Source: Ectocarpus siliculosus (lineage: Eukaryota > Sar > Phaeophyceae > Ectocarpales > Ectocarpaceae). Taken from it: a stretch of DNA of 21,965 bases. The translations under genes and the position numbers were made by a program. The stretch is from the NCBI GenBank assembly GCA_000310025.1, contig FN648628.1:4216-26180 (forward strand), in the 5' to 3' direction. Below the pieces are notes generated by a model, which searched no databases, was not told the origin of the DNA, and saw only the letters and a list, made by a program, of their open reading frames with translations. Shown piece after piece: positions 1 through 9,344 of this stretch (its first letter is position 1; each line of letters begins with the position of its first letter).

Positions 1-583
1 GCAGTTTCCGTTTCCCTCCCCCCCCCCCCCCCCCCCCCCCCATGATGCAGCACCCCTTTGTAACCACAAGATGCAGCGCACCCTCTGTGCCACTTGCCGA
101 ATACATGACGGCGGCGAGCTTGCGGTATGCAAGGCTACGAGTACACACAGCCCCCCCGTTGTAAGAAGTTACTGTCCGTTTTCTCAGAGGCGCTTTCCGT
201 TTTCAACCGCACTTAAGACTATGGTGGGTTTGTTCGGTCAGCCAGTTAGCGCTGTCGATATAATACCCAAAACACACGCTGAGGTGGTGGGTTTTGTGAA
301 GTGCGCTACACGCGCACGACAGTTAATCTTCAAACACACCAGCGTTGTGATATCTTCGACCGATCGATGCACACCACGCACAGCCGAGATACAACAAGAT
401 GAATGAGCAAGGTCGGAAAAGTGGTTGTTGTGCATGCTTGCAAGCAGCCTTTTCCTGCTGAATGTTGCGTGTGTTGCATCTCCATGAGTAATATTCGTTG
501 TTAATACAGCCCCCCCTCCCCACCCCACATCCCTTGCTTCTGTTGGGTGTTCTTGGCCGTCCGAAACATCCGTATCTGTGCAG
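1..583. other. Unrecognised DNA with C-homopolymer
   Basis: Positions 18-41 are an uninterrupted run of C. The rest of the stretch has no frame with recognisable protein content; open frames on the two strands overlap each other and look like chance. A pyrimidine-rich tract from about 509 ends in a CAG at 581-583 that would serve as a splice acceptor for the exon-like block that follows. Confidence 0.5.
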
Positions 584-1149
584 ACGAGAAGGGAGGCATG
601 AGGGAGGCCCTTACTTCTGTGCGGTCCACTTGGCACAAACAGATCCGTACGGCGGTCGTGAAAGCTGTGAATGCACTTGTGGCTTACTCGTTTACCTCCT
701 CCGCTCGGGCCCTGGGCGTGAGACTATGTGACGTGGAAGATGCGCGTGACCTCGTGTCTAACATGACCCAGGTCATCGAGGTGCTGCAGACGACGGATGA
801 GGTGGTGAAACCATTGTTTACTGTTACCCGCAGCCCTCCTCCTCACCGCTTGCACACCACTGCAGTTGGTTTGAAACTCGAATCGCGCCCCTGGTTGTTT
901 TGCAGCCCGTTTGCTCTTTATTTTAACAAGGTCCAATGTCAACGCCGTTGGTCTGCTGATCGATGTTCAATACGCCCTACCATTTATCCTTGCCGTGGAC
1001 ACTCCCGCCCGCGACAGATCTACTACACTATGGTCGACGAGATCTACGCCCCCATCCTCGCTGTACACAGCAAATACGCTCCGATTAAACCTGCTGGTGT
1101 TGATGACGTCATGGGCTCCAAGGACCTGGCCGAAGACCTCCAGTCTAAG
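584..1149 (+). pseudogene. Possible dynein heavy-chain tail exon(s)
   Basis: Two blocks in one frame look like real protein. The first (from about 584 to 812) includes WHKQIRTAVVKAVNALVAYS and DLVSNMTQVIEVLQTTDEV. The second (from about 1018 to 1149) includes MVDEIYAPILAVHSKYAPI and KDLAEDLQSK. Spacing and pattern resemble the dynein heavy-chain region where an amphipathic tail helix leads into a 'Pi-EE-mY-lL-kY' segment and then 'L...W'; this is pattern memory, not a search. Block 1 may begin after the acceptor CAG at 581-583, and block 2 ends at AAG|GTAAGA at 1149/1150. The DNA between the blocks is open but not protein-like, and could be an intron; TTTTGCAG near 905 and CGACAG at 1012-1017 are acceptor candidates. 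A dynein heavy chain has over 4000 residues, and no motor domain was found nearby, so this is a fragment or a gene with very long introns. Confidence 0.38.
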
Positions 1150-1621
1150 GTAAGAGGTCATCCGGATGCGTATGCATACAACCTGAATAATGGTCTTTGA
1201 TCCGTAAAAACCTTTGCTGACAAACTCTATCGGTTCCGGGAATGAATGGTCGTTCCACGTATGCATAGCGTGAATTCCGTAGGACATCGACGGGACAACT
1301 CGCCTATATTCCCACGGCTGATGTAGAAAGATAACGACACCAGCTTTGAAATCAAATACCGTAGGTAGAACTCGTCACTGGTTGGCGAGACATGTACTAA
1401 GTTCAAGTGACCTGGCCGAACAATCAAACGATTTCGTCTAACTCTACTTACGAAGCAGCGATGGCGATGCCTAGGATATTTTGGGGCTTGTTCAACGCGA
1501 GCCGCCTCCCGCGTTGAACGATAGCTAGCAAGCGTCAATTGCAGGTGCTGTACAATATAAATGCGAGGCAATATGTATTGATATAATAGTAGTGAGTACA
1601 ACCGCGACCCTTTTGTCTCTC
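1150..1621. other. No gene seen
   Basis: Begins with the GTAAGA donor candidate at 1150. Stops are frequent in every frame and no recognisable protein appears. A TATA-like string (ACAATATAAATG) lies near 1551, but no start of transcription can be assigned. Confidence 0.4.
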
Positions 1622-1680
1622 AGCCTCGAGCGAGATGTAGTCTAGGCTACAATGCGCGTCGCTCGTTGTTCGGCTTTTTT
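1622..1680. other. Long hairpin followed by T-run
   Basis: Nested inverted repeats pair AGCC 1622-1625 with GGCT 1672-1675, CGAGCGA 1627-1633 with TCGCTCG 1659-1665, and TGTAG 1636-1640 with CTACA 1647-1651. A run of T (1675-1680) follows. It could be a structured small RNA ending in a Pol III-type T stretch, or simply a cruciform-prone site. No tRNA or other RNA family was recognised. Confidence 0.35.
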
Positions 1681-1784
1681 ATGTGGACACGACGCTTTTG
1701 TTCAGGATCAAACACAGAACAACTCATCCGAAGCATATTGTGCGGGCACGCGATCCGGCGTGACGGGATATTGTCGTACGTGCC

Positions 1785-1985
1785 TTGTCCCGGTGTGATG
1801 GACAGTGCTTCAAAGGATTACTGGTGGCGGCCCTACAGGACATCAAGAGCTTAACGGTCTCCCATGTCCACAAGGAGGATGCGCGGACAGAGGTTCTTCG
1901 TCGAACCCATGAGTGGTCGAAACTCCAATCTGGGGGCGGGGGCAGCAAGCTCTTCACAGCTGAGTTGAGAGACCACCGTAGTTGA
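1785..1985 (+). CDS. Unrecognised open frame, possible exon
   Basis: The best-looking part is GLLVAALQDIKSLTVSHVHK continuing into a charged stretch with EVLRRTHEW and a GGGGS run, ending at TGA 1983-1985. There is no ATG at the start of the protein-like part; an acceptor-like ACAG at about 1830-1833 would open it at DIKSLTV. It is on the same strand as the dynein-like block and could be a further exon, but the sequence was not recognised. It may equally be chance. Confidence 0.2.
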   Translation: MSRCDGQCFKGLLVAALQDIKSLTVSHVHKEDARTEVLRRTHEWSKLQSGGGGSKLFTAELRDHRS

Positions 1986-2871
1986 ATTATACACACGGCC
2001 CCTTGAACTATCAGCTGTCAAATGATGTCCAGGAAACGAACCATCTGAGGCATACCCAAACTAGGGAACGTGGAACCCAAGCCGCGACTTTTGTCTTCTT
2101 CAATGAACTGCTGCCCTGGACATGTTGAAGTATTCAGTATATGTGATGGCCACGCGTGATGACACAGCAACCGTATGTCGTGCGGTATCGCTTTCCTCCC
2201 AAGAGCCGCATTTTTCGGTGCAACACCGCTTCAACACTGTCACCGTTCTCTTGTGTTATCCCGTTGTGTTCACGTGTCTTTACGCAGACTGTGGCCCAGC
2301 ATGTTCAAGAGCGTCACTAGCAAAAACCGCCATGCAAAGGTGCTGGTAGATCACGACCCTGCCGAGCTACTCACGGACAACGACGTGGTGCTGTGCATCT
2401 AACCCTACTTTGGAGTCGACGGTACGTGCCTCTCGCCGGTGTTTGTACAAACGTGCTTGGGCCACCGCCCCCCTCGCGCACCTCGCTACATCTGGTATCT
2501 GTCATGCCTTTGTCCGCTCGGAGTTTTATGCCAGGTTCACCCATGTCTACTCGGTGTACAACGGTCGGGCCTATCATTCACACCACGCGATGCCATGCTC
2601 GCTCGTTTTGCAACGGCTGACACGTACATGCCTCTCGTTCCAAAAACTTGCCGCGCAGACGAAAGTGAGGGTTTCTGAATCACAATCGCAGCGAAAGGAG
2701 GTGTTCCGTGGGACCCGCTGTCGACGTCCTCAGCCCTTACACAAACATCTTGATGTCGTTTTAAGATGCCGTGTGGAGGTCGGTTTAGGAGAGTGAGGGC
2801 GAAAAATGGCTGTGCATGAAACGCCGGCATAGCTTGTGTGCGGGGCTGCCTGGGGTGGGGCCGGTCGGTGC
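1986..2871. other. No recognised gene
   Basis: Several short frames overlap on both strands. The most protein-like is the plus-strand end FKSVTSKNRHAKVLVDHDP, running to TAA at 2400-2402; it was not recognised. A G-rich stretch near 2850-2910 leads into the first tandem unit. Nothing here supports a gene call. Confidence 0.35.
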
Positions 2872-3470
2872 ACGGCTGAATTTGGGGGGGGAGCGGGGGT
2901 GGGGGTGCCGGTCGGTTGCATGGTTGATGGGTGGTTCCTATGGGCGCCCTGGGTGTTGGTATTTACTCATGCCGTTTCTACGCGGCGGAGGATGATCTAC
3001 GTAAGCAAAGGTCGAGGGGACTCTCACAGCTGATTCGAGATAGTCGTGTGACGTCTTTTTGGGATGAAGAGGGGGGGGCGGAGATTGTCACTTGTTTTTG
3101 CGTGTTTGGGAGACGACGCTCTCTGCCTTGGTGTATCGCTATACACATGGAGTCGCATAACGTCTTGGCTCTACGCTTAGTGAAGAATCAAGGAATCGCG
3201 AGCCTAACGTGGTAATGTTCTATCTCCGTGTTATGGGCCGCGGGGGGTGCACCCGAGACAAGGGTGGAGAATATATTTTGTGTATGCATTTGTATTGTCA
3301 GCCACTACACCCTATGTGGTGCGTGGTGAGCTCGTACGTAGTCGTACATAGGAATGGCTGGGTCGATCAGCATACTGCAACCTATTGCTCTACATATAAT
3401 GTATGGTTGGTCCCGTGGACAACACCCACGGGTCCCTGGGACATGTATGCGCCGGGTGGGCTGTGATGTC
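2872..3470. repeat. Diverged tandem repeat, unit 1 (period ~618 bp)
   Basis: Matches 3490-4056 along its whole length, with small indels. Shared landmarks in the same order are ACGGCTGAATTTG, CTCACAGCTGATT/TGTCACAGCTGATT, CTCTCTGCCTTGGTGTATC, GGGTGCACCCGA, CATTTGTATTGTCAGCCACT and CGTACGTAGTCGTACATAGG. The last carries the small inverted repeat GTACG/CGTAC in both units. A further hairpin, CCCGTGG 3412-3418 with CCACGGG 3426-3432, is present only here. Stops in all frames argue against coding. Confidence 0.85.
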
Positions 3471-3489
3471 CAGATGACACTGCCTACGT

Positions 3490-4056
3490 ACGGCTGAATT
3501 TGTTGGGAGAGGGGTTTCCGGCTAGTTGCATGCATGATGGGTGTGGTACGCGGGCGCTTTCGGCGTTGGTATACTTGGTCATGCAGTTTCAGGGCTGCAA
3601 ATAATTATAAACGTAAGGAAAGGTCGGGGGACTGTCACAGCTGATTACAATACGAGATGGTTGTGTGGCGACCTTTTGGGGCGAAGAGGGGGAGCGGACC
3701 TTGTCACATTTGCCCGTGAGATGGGCTTTGGGTAACGCTCTCTGCCTTGGTGTATCACCCTTGCATAGTGAAGGTTCAAGGTATGGCGAGGCTAACGCGC
3801 AAGGTCCATGTGTTTTTTCCGTGGTATGAGCCGCGGGGGTGCACCCGACAAAAGGGCGGAGAATCTATTTTCTGTGCCGTTGAACCTTTCTACACGCATT
3901 TGTATTGTCAGCCACTGGCCCCTATGGCGTGTGGTAAGTTCGTACGTAGTCGTACATAGGAATGGCTGGGTTGATTCGCATGCTGCAACGTATAGCTCCG
4001 CATGAAATGTATGTTTCGTACCGTGGGGGGTGTATGCGACGGGTGGACTGTGATGA
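3490..4056. repeat. Diverged tandem repeat, unit 2 (period ~618 bp)
   Basis: Second copy of the unit at 2872-3470. It lacks part of the unit-1 sequence around 3130-3200, and has about 20 extra bases (CCGTTGAACCTTTCTACACG) between the TCTATTTTCTGTG and CATTTGTATTGTCAG landmarks. By eye the copies are clearly related but well diverged, so the duplication is old. The copy ends shortly before the next array. Confidence 0.85.
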
Positions 4057-4122
4057 TTCAGGGTCGGCCAAACTCTTCTTCAGCGTGACGCTGTCCAGGG
4101 TTTTATTCATGACCAATGTAAA

Positions 4123-4640
4123 GGGTTCGACGGCATCGATTTTATTAATGGCCACATTGTTACGGGAACACAGGGTCGAGTGATAACAAACATGTGTAAG
4201 GTCGAGGGTAAGAACCTTGCCCAGGGTTCTACCCCTAATCATGTGCAGGGTAGGACCCGTGATCATGGACAGGATTCGACTGCATCGACCTTAATAAGGT
4301 GGCCACATTGTTACAGCGCCACAGGGTCGAGTCATGCCCAACATGTGCAAGGTCGAGGGTAAGAACCTTGCCAAGGTTCTTCTACCCTTCATCATGTGCA
4401 GGGTAGGCCCCGTGATCACATGGACAGGGTTCGACGGCATCGACCTTATTAAGGTGGCCACATTGTTACGGCCGCACAGGGTCGAGTGATCACAACCATA
4501 TGTGCAAGGTCGAGGGTAAGAACCTTGGCCAGGTTTCTACCCATAATCATGTACAGGGTAGGGACCTATGATCATGTGCAGGGTACCAGTGCATGGACCT
4601 TCTTAAACTGGCCACATGCTTACGGGCCACAGGGTGTTCT
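4123..4640. repeat. Tandem array, period ~149-155 bp, about 3.4 units
   Basis: The anchor GGGTTCGACGGCATCGA recurs at about 4123, 4272, 4428 and (degenerate) 4581. Each unit then has TTAATAAGGTGGCCACATTG, GGTCGAGGGTAAGAACCTTG and CATGTGCAGGGTAG elements. Every full unit holds a hairpin made from GGGTA-AGAACC and GGTTCT-TACCC arms (unit 1: 4206-4216 with 4225-4234), and the arms still pair in units 2 and 3 although loop and arm bases have changed. No coding signal was seen. Confidence 0.88.
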
Positions 4641-4735
4641 GGACGGGACCCTGTGCAAGGGCACAATGGCCACGGGTGCATTTCCACCTCATGTTGACGC
4701 CAGCACAATTTCACCTGCGCCGGTGTCTGCAACTT

Positions 4736-5030
4736 TTGATACACCGGGTCCCGTGTACCCCCTTTTTATAAGCCGACACGCTGGATACTGTTTTACCCCT
4801 GTGCGTAAGTTTTCATCGGCTGTCGGGAGCGCGCTGCATCCCCTCATGTGATACACCTGGTCCTGTACACCCCTTCTGTTCAACCTCCACGCTAGATACT
4901 GGTTTACCTCTGTGCGTAAATTTTCATCGGTTGTGGGGAGCGCCTATGCTGCATCCCCTCCTTTGATACGCCTGGTCCCGCGTACCCCTTTTATTCTGCC
5001 CCAGACAAAGTTTTCATCGCCCGCGGACAT
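4736..5030. repeat. Tandem array, period ~112-115 bp, about 2.5 units
   Basis: The anchor T(T/G)GATAC(A/G)CC(G/T)GGTCC recurs at 4736, 4848 and 4963. Each unit then has a TACACCCC/TACCCC block, GATACTG(G/T)TTTACC, GTGCGTAA and TTTTCATCGG. The third unit is cut short after TTTTCATCGCCCGCGG. The array directly follows the 150-bp array but has an unrelated unit. Confidence 0.85.
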
Positions 5031-5037
5031 CATGAAA

Positions 5038-5290
5038 TGGAGGCGCCTGTACCGCGAATCCCCATCATAGAGTGGCTGGTTTTTGGAGCCGAATTACCAT
5101 CGTCGTACGAATCTCCCGCGATAACACGCCTGGATTTTTCCATCGAAAAAGACGAACAACAATTGCTCAACAAAACACCCACACTCAAGAATGGAAACGC
5201 CTGAACCGCGAATCCCCTTTCGAAAATCATCGTTGGTCGTATCATCGTAAGCGAAGCTACCATCACTCTACGAACACCAAATCAGAAAAT
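5038..5290. repeat. Dispersed repeat with GCGCCTG-ACCGCGAATCCCC core
   Basis: A core reading CGCCTG(T/A)ACCGCGAATCCCC occurs at about 5044-5063 and 5198-5217. A third, interrupted copy lies at 6361-6395, where about 10 bases are inserted between CGCCTGA and ACCGCGAATCCCC. Downstream of copies 2 and 3 both sequences continue with ATCATT/CATCAT-rich strings and a CACGAAC-type end, so the copies are longer than the core. This looks like a short interspersed or MITE-like family; no terminal inverted repeats could be fixed. Confidence 0.6.
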
Positions 5291-5326
5291 GGAAACCTTT
5301 GGGGTCTAGGCTGTACTGTCAGATTG

Positions 5327-5400
5327 TTTTTTTTGCGCCAAAAAAAAAAAAATGAGAGCGAGAGCGAGCGGGAGAGAGAGAAGTGCAGAGAAAGACACCA
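5327..5400. repeat. T8/A13 hairpin plus GA-rich tract
   Basis: T8 at 5327-5334 followed by GCGCC and an A-run at 5340-5352 forms a small perfect hairpin (T8-G with C-A8). It is followed directly by a purine tract of GAGC and GA repeats to about 5400. This is simple-sequence DNA. Confidence 0.7.
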
Positions 5401-5545
5401 GTGTACTTCTGCACACGCAACAGCTATCTCCACCTGTAGGCCATGAGAGAAGCCGGCGACAGGGTGGTGGCCACAGACAGGGTCGTCGAAGGGTTGATGG
5501 GTGGTCGCGCTGCGGTCAGTAGGGCAGGTTAGCTGTGTAGACTTT

Positions 5546-6357
5546 GAAATGATCAGTCGTCTAGCTGCCTCAACTGGTATATTTTCGGTATGTTGTAAAT
5601 GATCAGTTCAGAGAGGGCGAAATGATCAGTGAAGACCCATAGCTGGTATTTGTACTTCTGTACTTCTCTGTTCTCTGTCCCCCCCCGAAATGTGCCCTGC
5701 CAGCTCACTAGAGCTCCTGTGTTTTTCAAACAGCAAGCACATCCACCAGCTCACACCTGTACCTCGTGGTTTCCTAGGTTCGGGCGAGGGTGGTATGTGT
5801 GGCGCTACGAGTGTGGATGTGTTGCTGATATGTTTTACTCGTCTACAGCAGTAGTAGTGTTGTAGCGTTCGTTGTAGCTGCTGACGCAATGACTGCTGGA
5901 TCTTGGGAACGATTTTCAAATTGTTGGGAACCACGATATCCTCGATATCTGGGCTTCGGCAGGGATTGGAATACCCCTCCCTTTTGCCGCCCTCTGCTCT
6001 TTGCAGCAGTGGCTTCCTACGTTCGGGCGAGTGTATGTGTGGTGCTGCGAAAGAACACATATGTATGTGTGTATGTATGTATGTATGTATGTATGCACAC
6101 ACGCGTTCATTGACATGTGCATACGTTGAGAGATTCATGATTTGGCATTGATTGGCCCCATTTCCATTCCCGAGACCTTGATATTACCCGCTGTCACTGA
6201 AGTCTCTTCGTTGGTCAGCCGGTTAGCGCGGGTGCTAGTAATCTAGACACACCTACCTATGGACTTGCCAATGCACGGCGCGAAGGGCTGCAGGGCGGCA
6301 ACTCCACGACTCGCCACTACGCCAGCATTTGCAAATGATCAATCGGTGATCAGTGAG
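5546..6357. repeat. Scattered AAATGATCAGT motifs and a short duplicated block
   Basis: The string AAATGATCAGT occurs at 5547-5557, 5597-5607 and 5620-5630. Variants occur at 6333-6343 (AAATGATCAAT) and 6347-6353 (TGATCAG). Between them, TTTCCTAGGTTCGGGCGAGG (from about 5769) and CTTCCTACGTTCGGGCGAGT (from about 6013) start a duplicated block followed in both by TATGTGTGG(C/T)GCT. No protein-coding content was recognised in this stretch. Confidence 0.6.
6058..6095. repeat. GTAT microsatellite
   Basis: About eight GTAT/GTGT tetranucleotides in a row, continuing into GCACACACGCG. This is a typical slippage-prone simple repeat. Confidence 0.9.
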
Positions 6358-6431
6358 AACGCCTGAAGACTCAAAAGGGTTAACCGCGAATCCCCTGTAG
6401 AAACTTTCGGTATCATTCGTCAAAAGTAAAA

Positions 6432-6578
6432 TCATTCAATATCACTCACGAACTCAACCAGAAAAAAGCGCCCCGCGGCAACGCCGCGTTGTTGTTGGCC
6501 CTCGTTCAAAAGCACAGCAGATTTCGCGGTCTCGCCCTTGCTCCTCTGCGTCAATTCCACGTTCACCAGAATCGCCAT
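6432..6578 (-). CDS. Unrecognised 48-residue open frame
   Basis: Begins with ATG (reverse strand, 6578) and reads MAILVNVELTQRSKG, later NEGQQQRG and FFLVEFVSDIE. It lies 3' of the coiled-coil frame on the same strand, in a different frame, about 210 bases beyond its end. It may be a decayed downstream part of the same element or chance. Confidence 0.2.
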   Translation of the reverse strand: MAILVNVELTQRSKGETAKSAVLLNEGQQQRGVAAGRFFLVEFVSDIE

Positions 6579-6789
6579 GACTGCAATCCTCCAGTTCTCT
6601 CGGAGCGAGTACCTTTCCGGCGATCAACAGGCTCGTGTGTTGTGCCGCCCGCTACTCCGTCGCCGACGCCGCCGCCCCTCTGCTGCCTTGTCATTGGGCC
6701 GGTCCCAACAGGTCGCTCATGTTTGTGGCCCCGACGGATTACCCTCCAGGCTCCGCGTCCTGACACCTCGTCTCGTGTGCCCGGGGCAG

Positions 6790-7479
6790 TCAAGCTACCC
6801 CCAGCAGCGCCTCTGCTAGAGCTGCCAACCGTACAGAGAAAGTCGATGGTCTGGAACGCACCAAACCCACCATTTGCAGGGACGTCAAACGCCCGCACCG
6901 GTTCACCTTCCGTGCCCGATCTACTGCTGCTCTCTTTTCCAGCGGCGTCATCTGTTCTAACGCCAGCCGCAGCGTGCAGCTCTAATAGGCAGCTGCATGG
7001 CGGCGAGATTCCGACAATCCCACCGCAGGATGCGGCGCGTCTTCCAGCACCGCCGGCCCCCCTCGGCTTCCGCAATCTGTTTCTGCCCGCAGCAGCGATG
7101 ACATCTTGTCCATCACCCCCTTTATCCAAAATCCGTACGCATTGCTTCCCAGCGGGGGGCCAGTGGATGGGTGGCCCGGGGGACCTACTCCCCCGACTCC
7201 ACCGGGTGGCACCCCAAACCGTGTGCCCGGCGCGGCTCCTCCGCGCCCTGCGGCGTTGCCAGCGCCACTTGACTCCCCCTCTTCTGCCCCCGCCGCCCTG
7301 GCAGACGGCATCTGAAGTTGCTCTAGCTTCTCCAAGACCGCCGACAGCACCTTGCTTTGCTCCTCGAGCCTCGTGGACAGCTCCGCCATGCGCGTGTCGA
7401 TCGTGGTTCCGCCGCTGTCGCTCTCTAGGATGTCGCCAGGCATAATCTCCGCAAAGGGGCTCCTTCGAAGGAAACTCAA
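6790..7479 (-). pseudogene. Coiled-coil, Gly/Pro-rich protein remnant, Gag-like
   Basis: Reading leftward from ATG at 7479 (a second in-frame ATG gives MPGDILESDSGG), the first 60 residues include a heptad-like helix, TRMAELSTRLEEQSKVLSAV then LEKLEQLQ. Next come an Ala/Gly/Pro-rich linker and a segment with GFWIKGVMDKMSSLLRAE. A TAG at 6982-6984 interrupts the frame after 165 residues. The same frame then continues for 63 protein-like residues including LEQMTPLEKRAAVDRARKV, so the TAG looks like a disabling mutation in a longer protein, or the exit of an exon. A helix followed by a low-complexity linker suits the Gag of a retrotransposon, but no zinc knuckle or protease was seen and the family is not identified. 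The opposite strand of this GC-rich stretch is also open, as expected for a shadow. Confidence 0.45.
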
Positions 7480-9000
7480 GAGTATTCGTCAACCCTAAGT
7501 GGTATGCCCTAGTTGTCTATGTAGAGACTGTAGTGCTTAATGTTTAGATGCTTGTTATCTCTCACACCCGGTTGGCGGGAAAGAGCAGGGAGTGCCACGC
7601 GCACGACAGCTGACAGCAGCTGGCGTGGGGGCTCCGCACAATCATTCTCTGGTCGTACTACCCAACGCATACCTATGTGCGGGGCACCTGGAACAGTCAT
7701 CTCGTCTACAGATCCGACTACATACGCACTCACACGAGCATTCGACACCCGCTTGGCCTGACTGCCAAAAGAGAAGAAATACGAGACAAGAAGCAACGAA
7801 CGGCCGGGACATCACTGTAAGATACTGCCGGAGGGCGACGGACGCTCACCGGCGCTGCCTAGTCCCAAAGAGACACACGTCCATATGGTAGATAGGTGCA
7901 TGCCGTGTGAAACCCCAGCGCCGGTTCGATTGTGTGAATTACAAGGGCCTCCGGATCTTCGCCCCGTTTTCATGACTGGGCTGGAAACATCCGTTCTCAA
8001 GTCGATTATGTTGACGATCAAAACGTGGTGGGTTGACCACGCGCGTGTCACGCATCTGGGAAGCAGGTTCCAACTATCTGAAAGGTTGCGACAAGACTTC
8101 CAACGCGTCGTGTGCCTTCCAACATATTCGTTGTCTCAAACATTCAATCAACCCTTCATTTGCGGAAGGTTTGGCCATTCGACATTCTCTATCCGGATAT
8201 CGTGCCCCGCATGCCAAGGTATGGTGGCAGCAGCTGTTCGTTCATATACGCGTCCAGAACAACCCTATTATGTGACGTAAGGCGCATGCCACATGCGATG
8301 GTGGCAGGAGCCGTGCATCGTTCATGTTTGGGCGAGGGGGTCGAGGGAACGGTGGAGTCGATGGTTTTGGCGGTGAAGGGGGAGGGGCGGTCGAAACAGG
8401 TAGCAGCTTCGGTAAATTTGGCATAGACTCTTCGACATTTTGTTTTTGTGAGAGAAGACTAAATGTACATACAAGATTTGGTCACTTCTCATGCTTCGGC
8501 GTTTCTTTCTCTCGCGGCAGCGAGTCTTTTCTCGCGGTTCCTTCTCAGGGGCACCCAGGAGGCTCGTCGGTACATTAACGCCCGTGCCCGGAGCTCGGTA
8601 GGCCTCCGTGGCGCGTGTGGTTGACGGCCGAAGTTGCGAAAACTGGCTCAAAACCCCGGGGACGCGTTCTGCCCTGACAAAGCCTGGCGAACCAATTCTG
8701 AAACATATCAAACCCATCAAATATGACGGTTTGAAATATTTGCCTCTTGCATCTCCACTTTCATTTGTTCGTTCATTCATTCATTCGATGGTTCATGGCT
8801 GTGACTCTTCGTGTCATCGTTTCCAACCGCAGTACCTACGTCTACAAGTGCAGACAAGTCTGAGAGCATGCATCCAGCCGCAGTGTTGGACATGTCCCAT
8901 TTGTGGTGTCGTTTCGGCTTCGAATTCGGTTCTCATCGGAAATCTGCCATCATCAATCAAAGATATCATGGAAGTCTGAGTTTAGGCCACTTGTTAAGCT
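7480..9000. other. No recognised gene; long overlapping open frames
   Basis: Three plus-strand frames overlap between 7885 and 8426, and a 152-residue minus-strand frame covers 8322-8780. None was recognised. A plus-strand frame at 8608-8979 ends with a CPICGVVSASNSVLIG-like segment whose single CxxC is too little for a zinc-ribbon call. A TTCA simple repeat lies at about 8767-8788. The frames could include real but unknown exons; nothing in the sequence decides between them. Confidence 0.3.
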
Positions 9001-9190
9001 GTCCTTTTTTGGGCTGTCTTTTTCTGAAAAAGGGACAACTGGCCAAAGAACCACTTGTTACGTTGTCTTTTTTTGCATTTTTGGACCTTCGAAAAAGGGA
9101 CAGAAGAAAAAGACAGCGCCATCCTGTCTCTTTTCGGGCAACTTTGTGACAGGATGGGACTGTCTTTTTTTGTTGCCCTTTTTCTGTCAC
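9001..9190. repeat. Fold-back repeat of CTGTC-T(n)/A(n)-GACAG blocks
   Basis: The main inverted repeat pairs 9091-9128 (GAAAAAGGGACAG ... AAAAAGACAGCGCCATCCTGTC) with 9148-9184 (GACAGGATGGGACTGTC ... GCCCTTTTTC) around a 19-base loop, with only a few mismatches. Partial copies of the same building blocks occur upstream at about 9000-9040 (CTGTCTTTTTCTGAAAAAGG). Both strands therefore read as similar Lys/Phe-rich frames, which are not genes. It could be a MITE fragment or a hairpin-RNA source. Confidence 0.75.
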
Positions 9191-9344
9191 AACACATGAC
9201 ACTTGCCCACAAACTTGAATATCTCGACGGATGATCCCCGCAAACTCTAACGGTATTCGGAATCAATAGCCTCGGCGATAGACGTAATGTTGTCATTCGG
9301 CTGACCAGGTGGACAACCCGATGTGTGCGGCAAACAAGCGGCAA

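Noticed and set aside
4123-4440. tRNA-like or SINE units, from GGTTCGA strings in the 150-bp array
   Set aside because: GGTTCGA resembles a Pol III B box, but no A box, cloverleaf or poly-A/T end accompanies it.
2872-5030. CRISPR array
   Set aside because: Repeats are 110-620 bp long, diverged and without short constant repeats separated by unique spacers.
6489-7445. 318-residue plus-strand frame, Pro/Arg-rich
   Set aside because: It is the opposite strand of the GC-rich coiled-coil frame. Its composition is that of a shadow, and no domain is seen.
6563-7492. 309-residue minus-strand frame, Gly/Arg-rich
   Set aside because: Another frame of the same stretch. The 165-residue frame with a real heptad pattern is a better explanation for the 5' half.
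8608-8979. Zinc-ribbon protein from CPICG near the end of the frame
   Set aside because: Only one convincing CxxC; no second pair at suitable distance and no known pattern around it.
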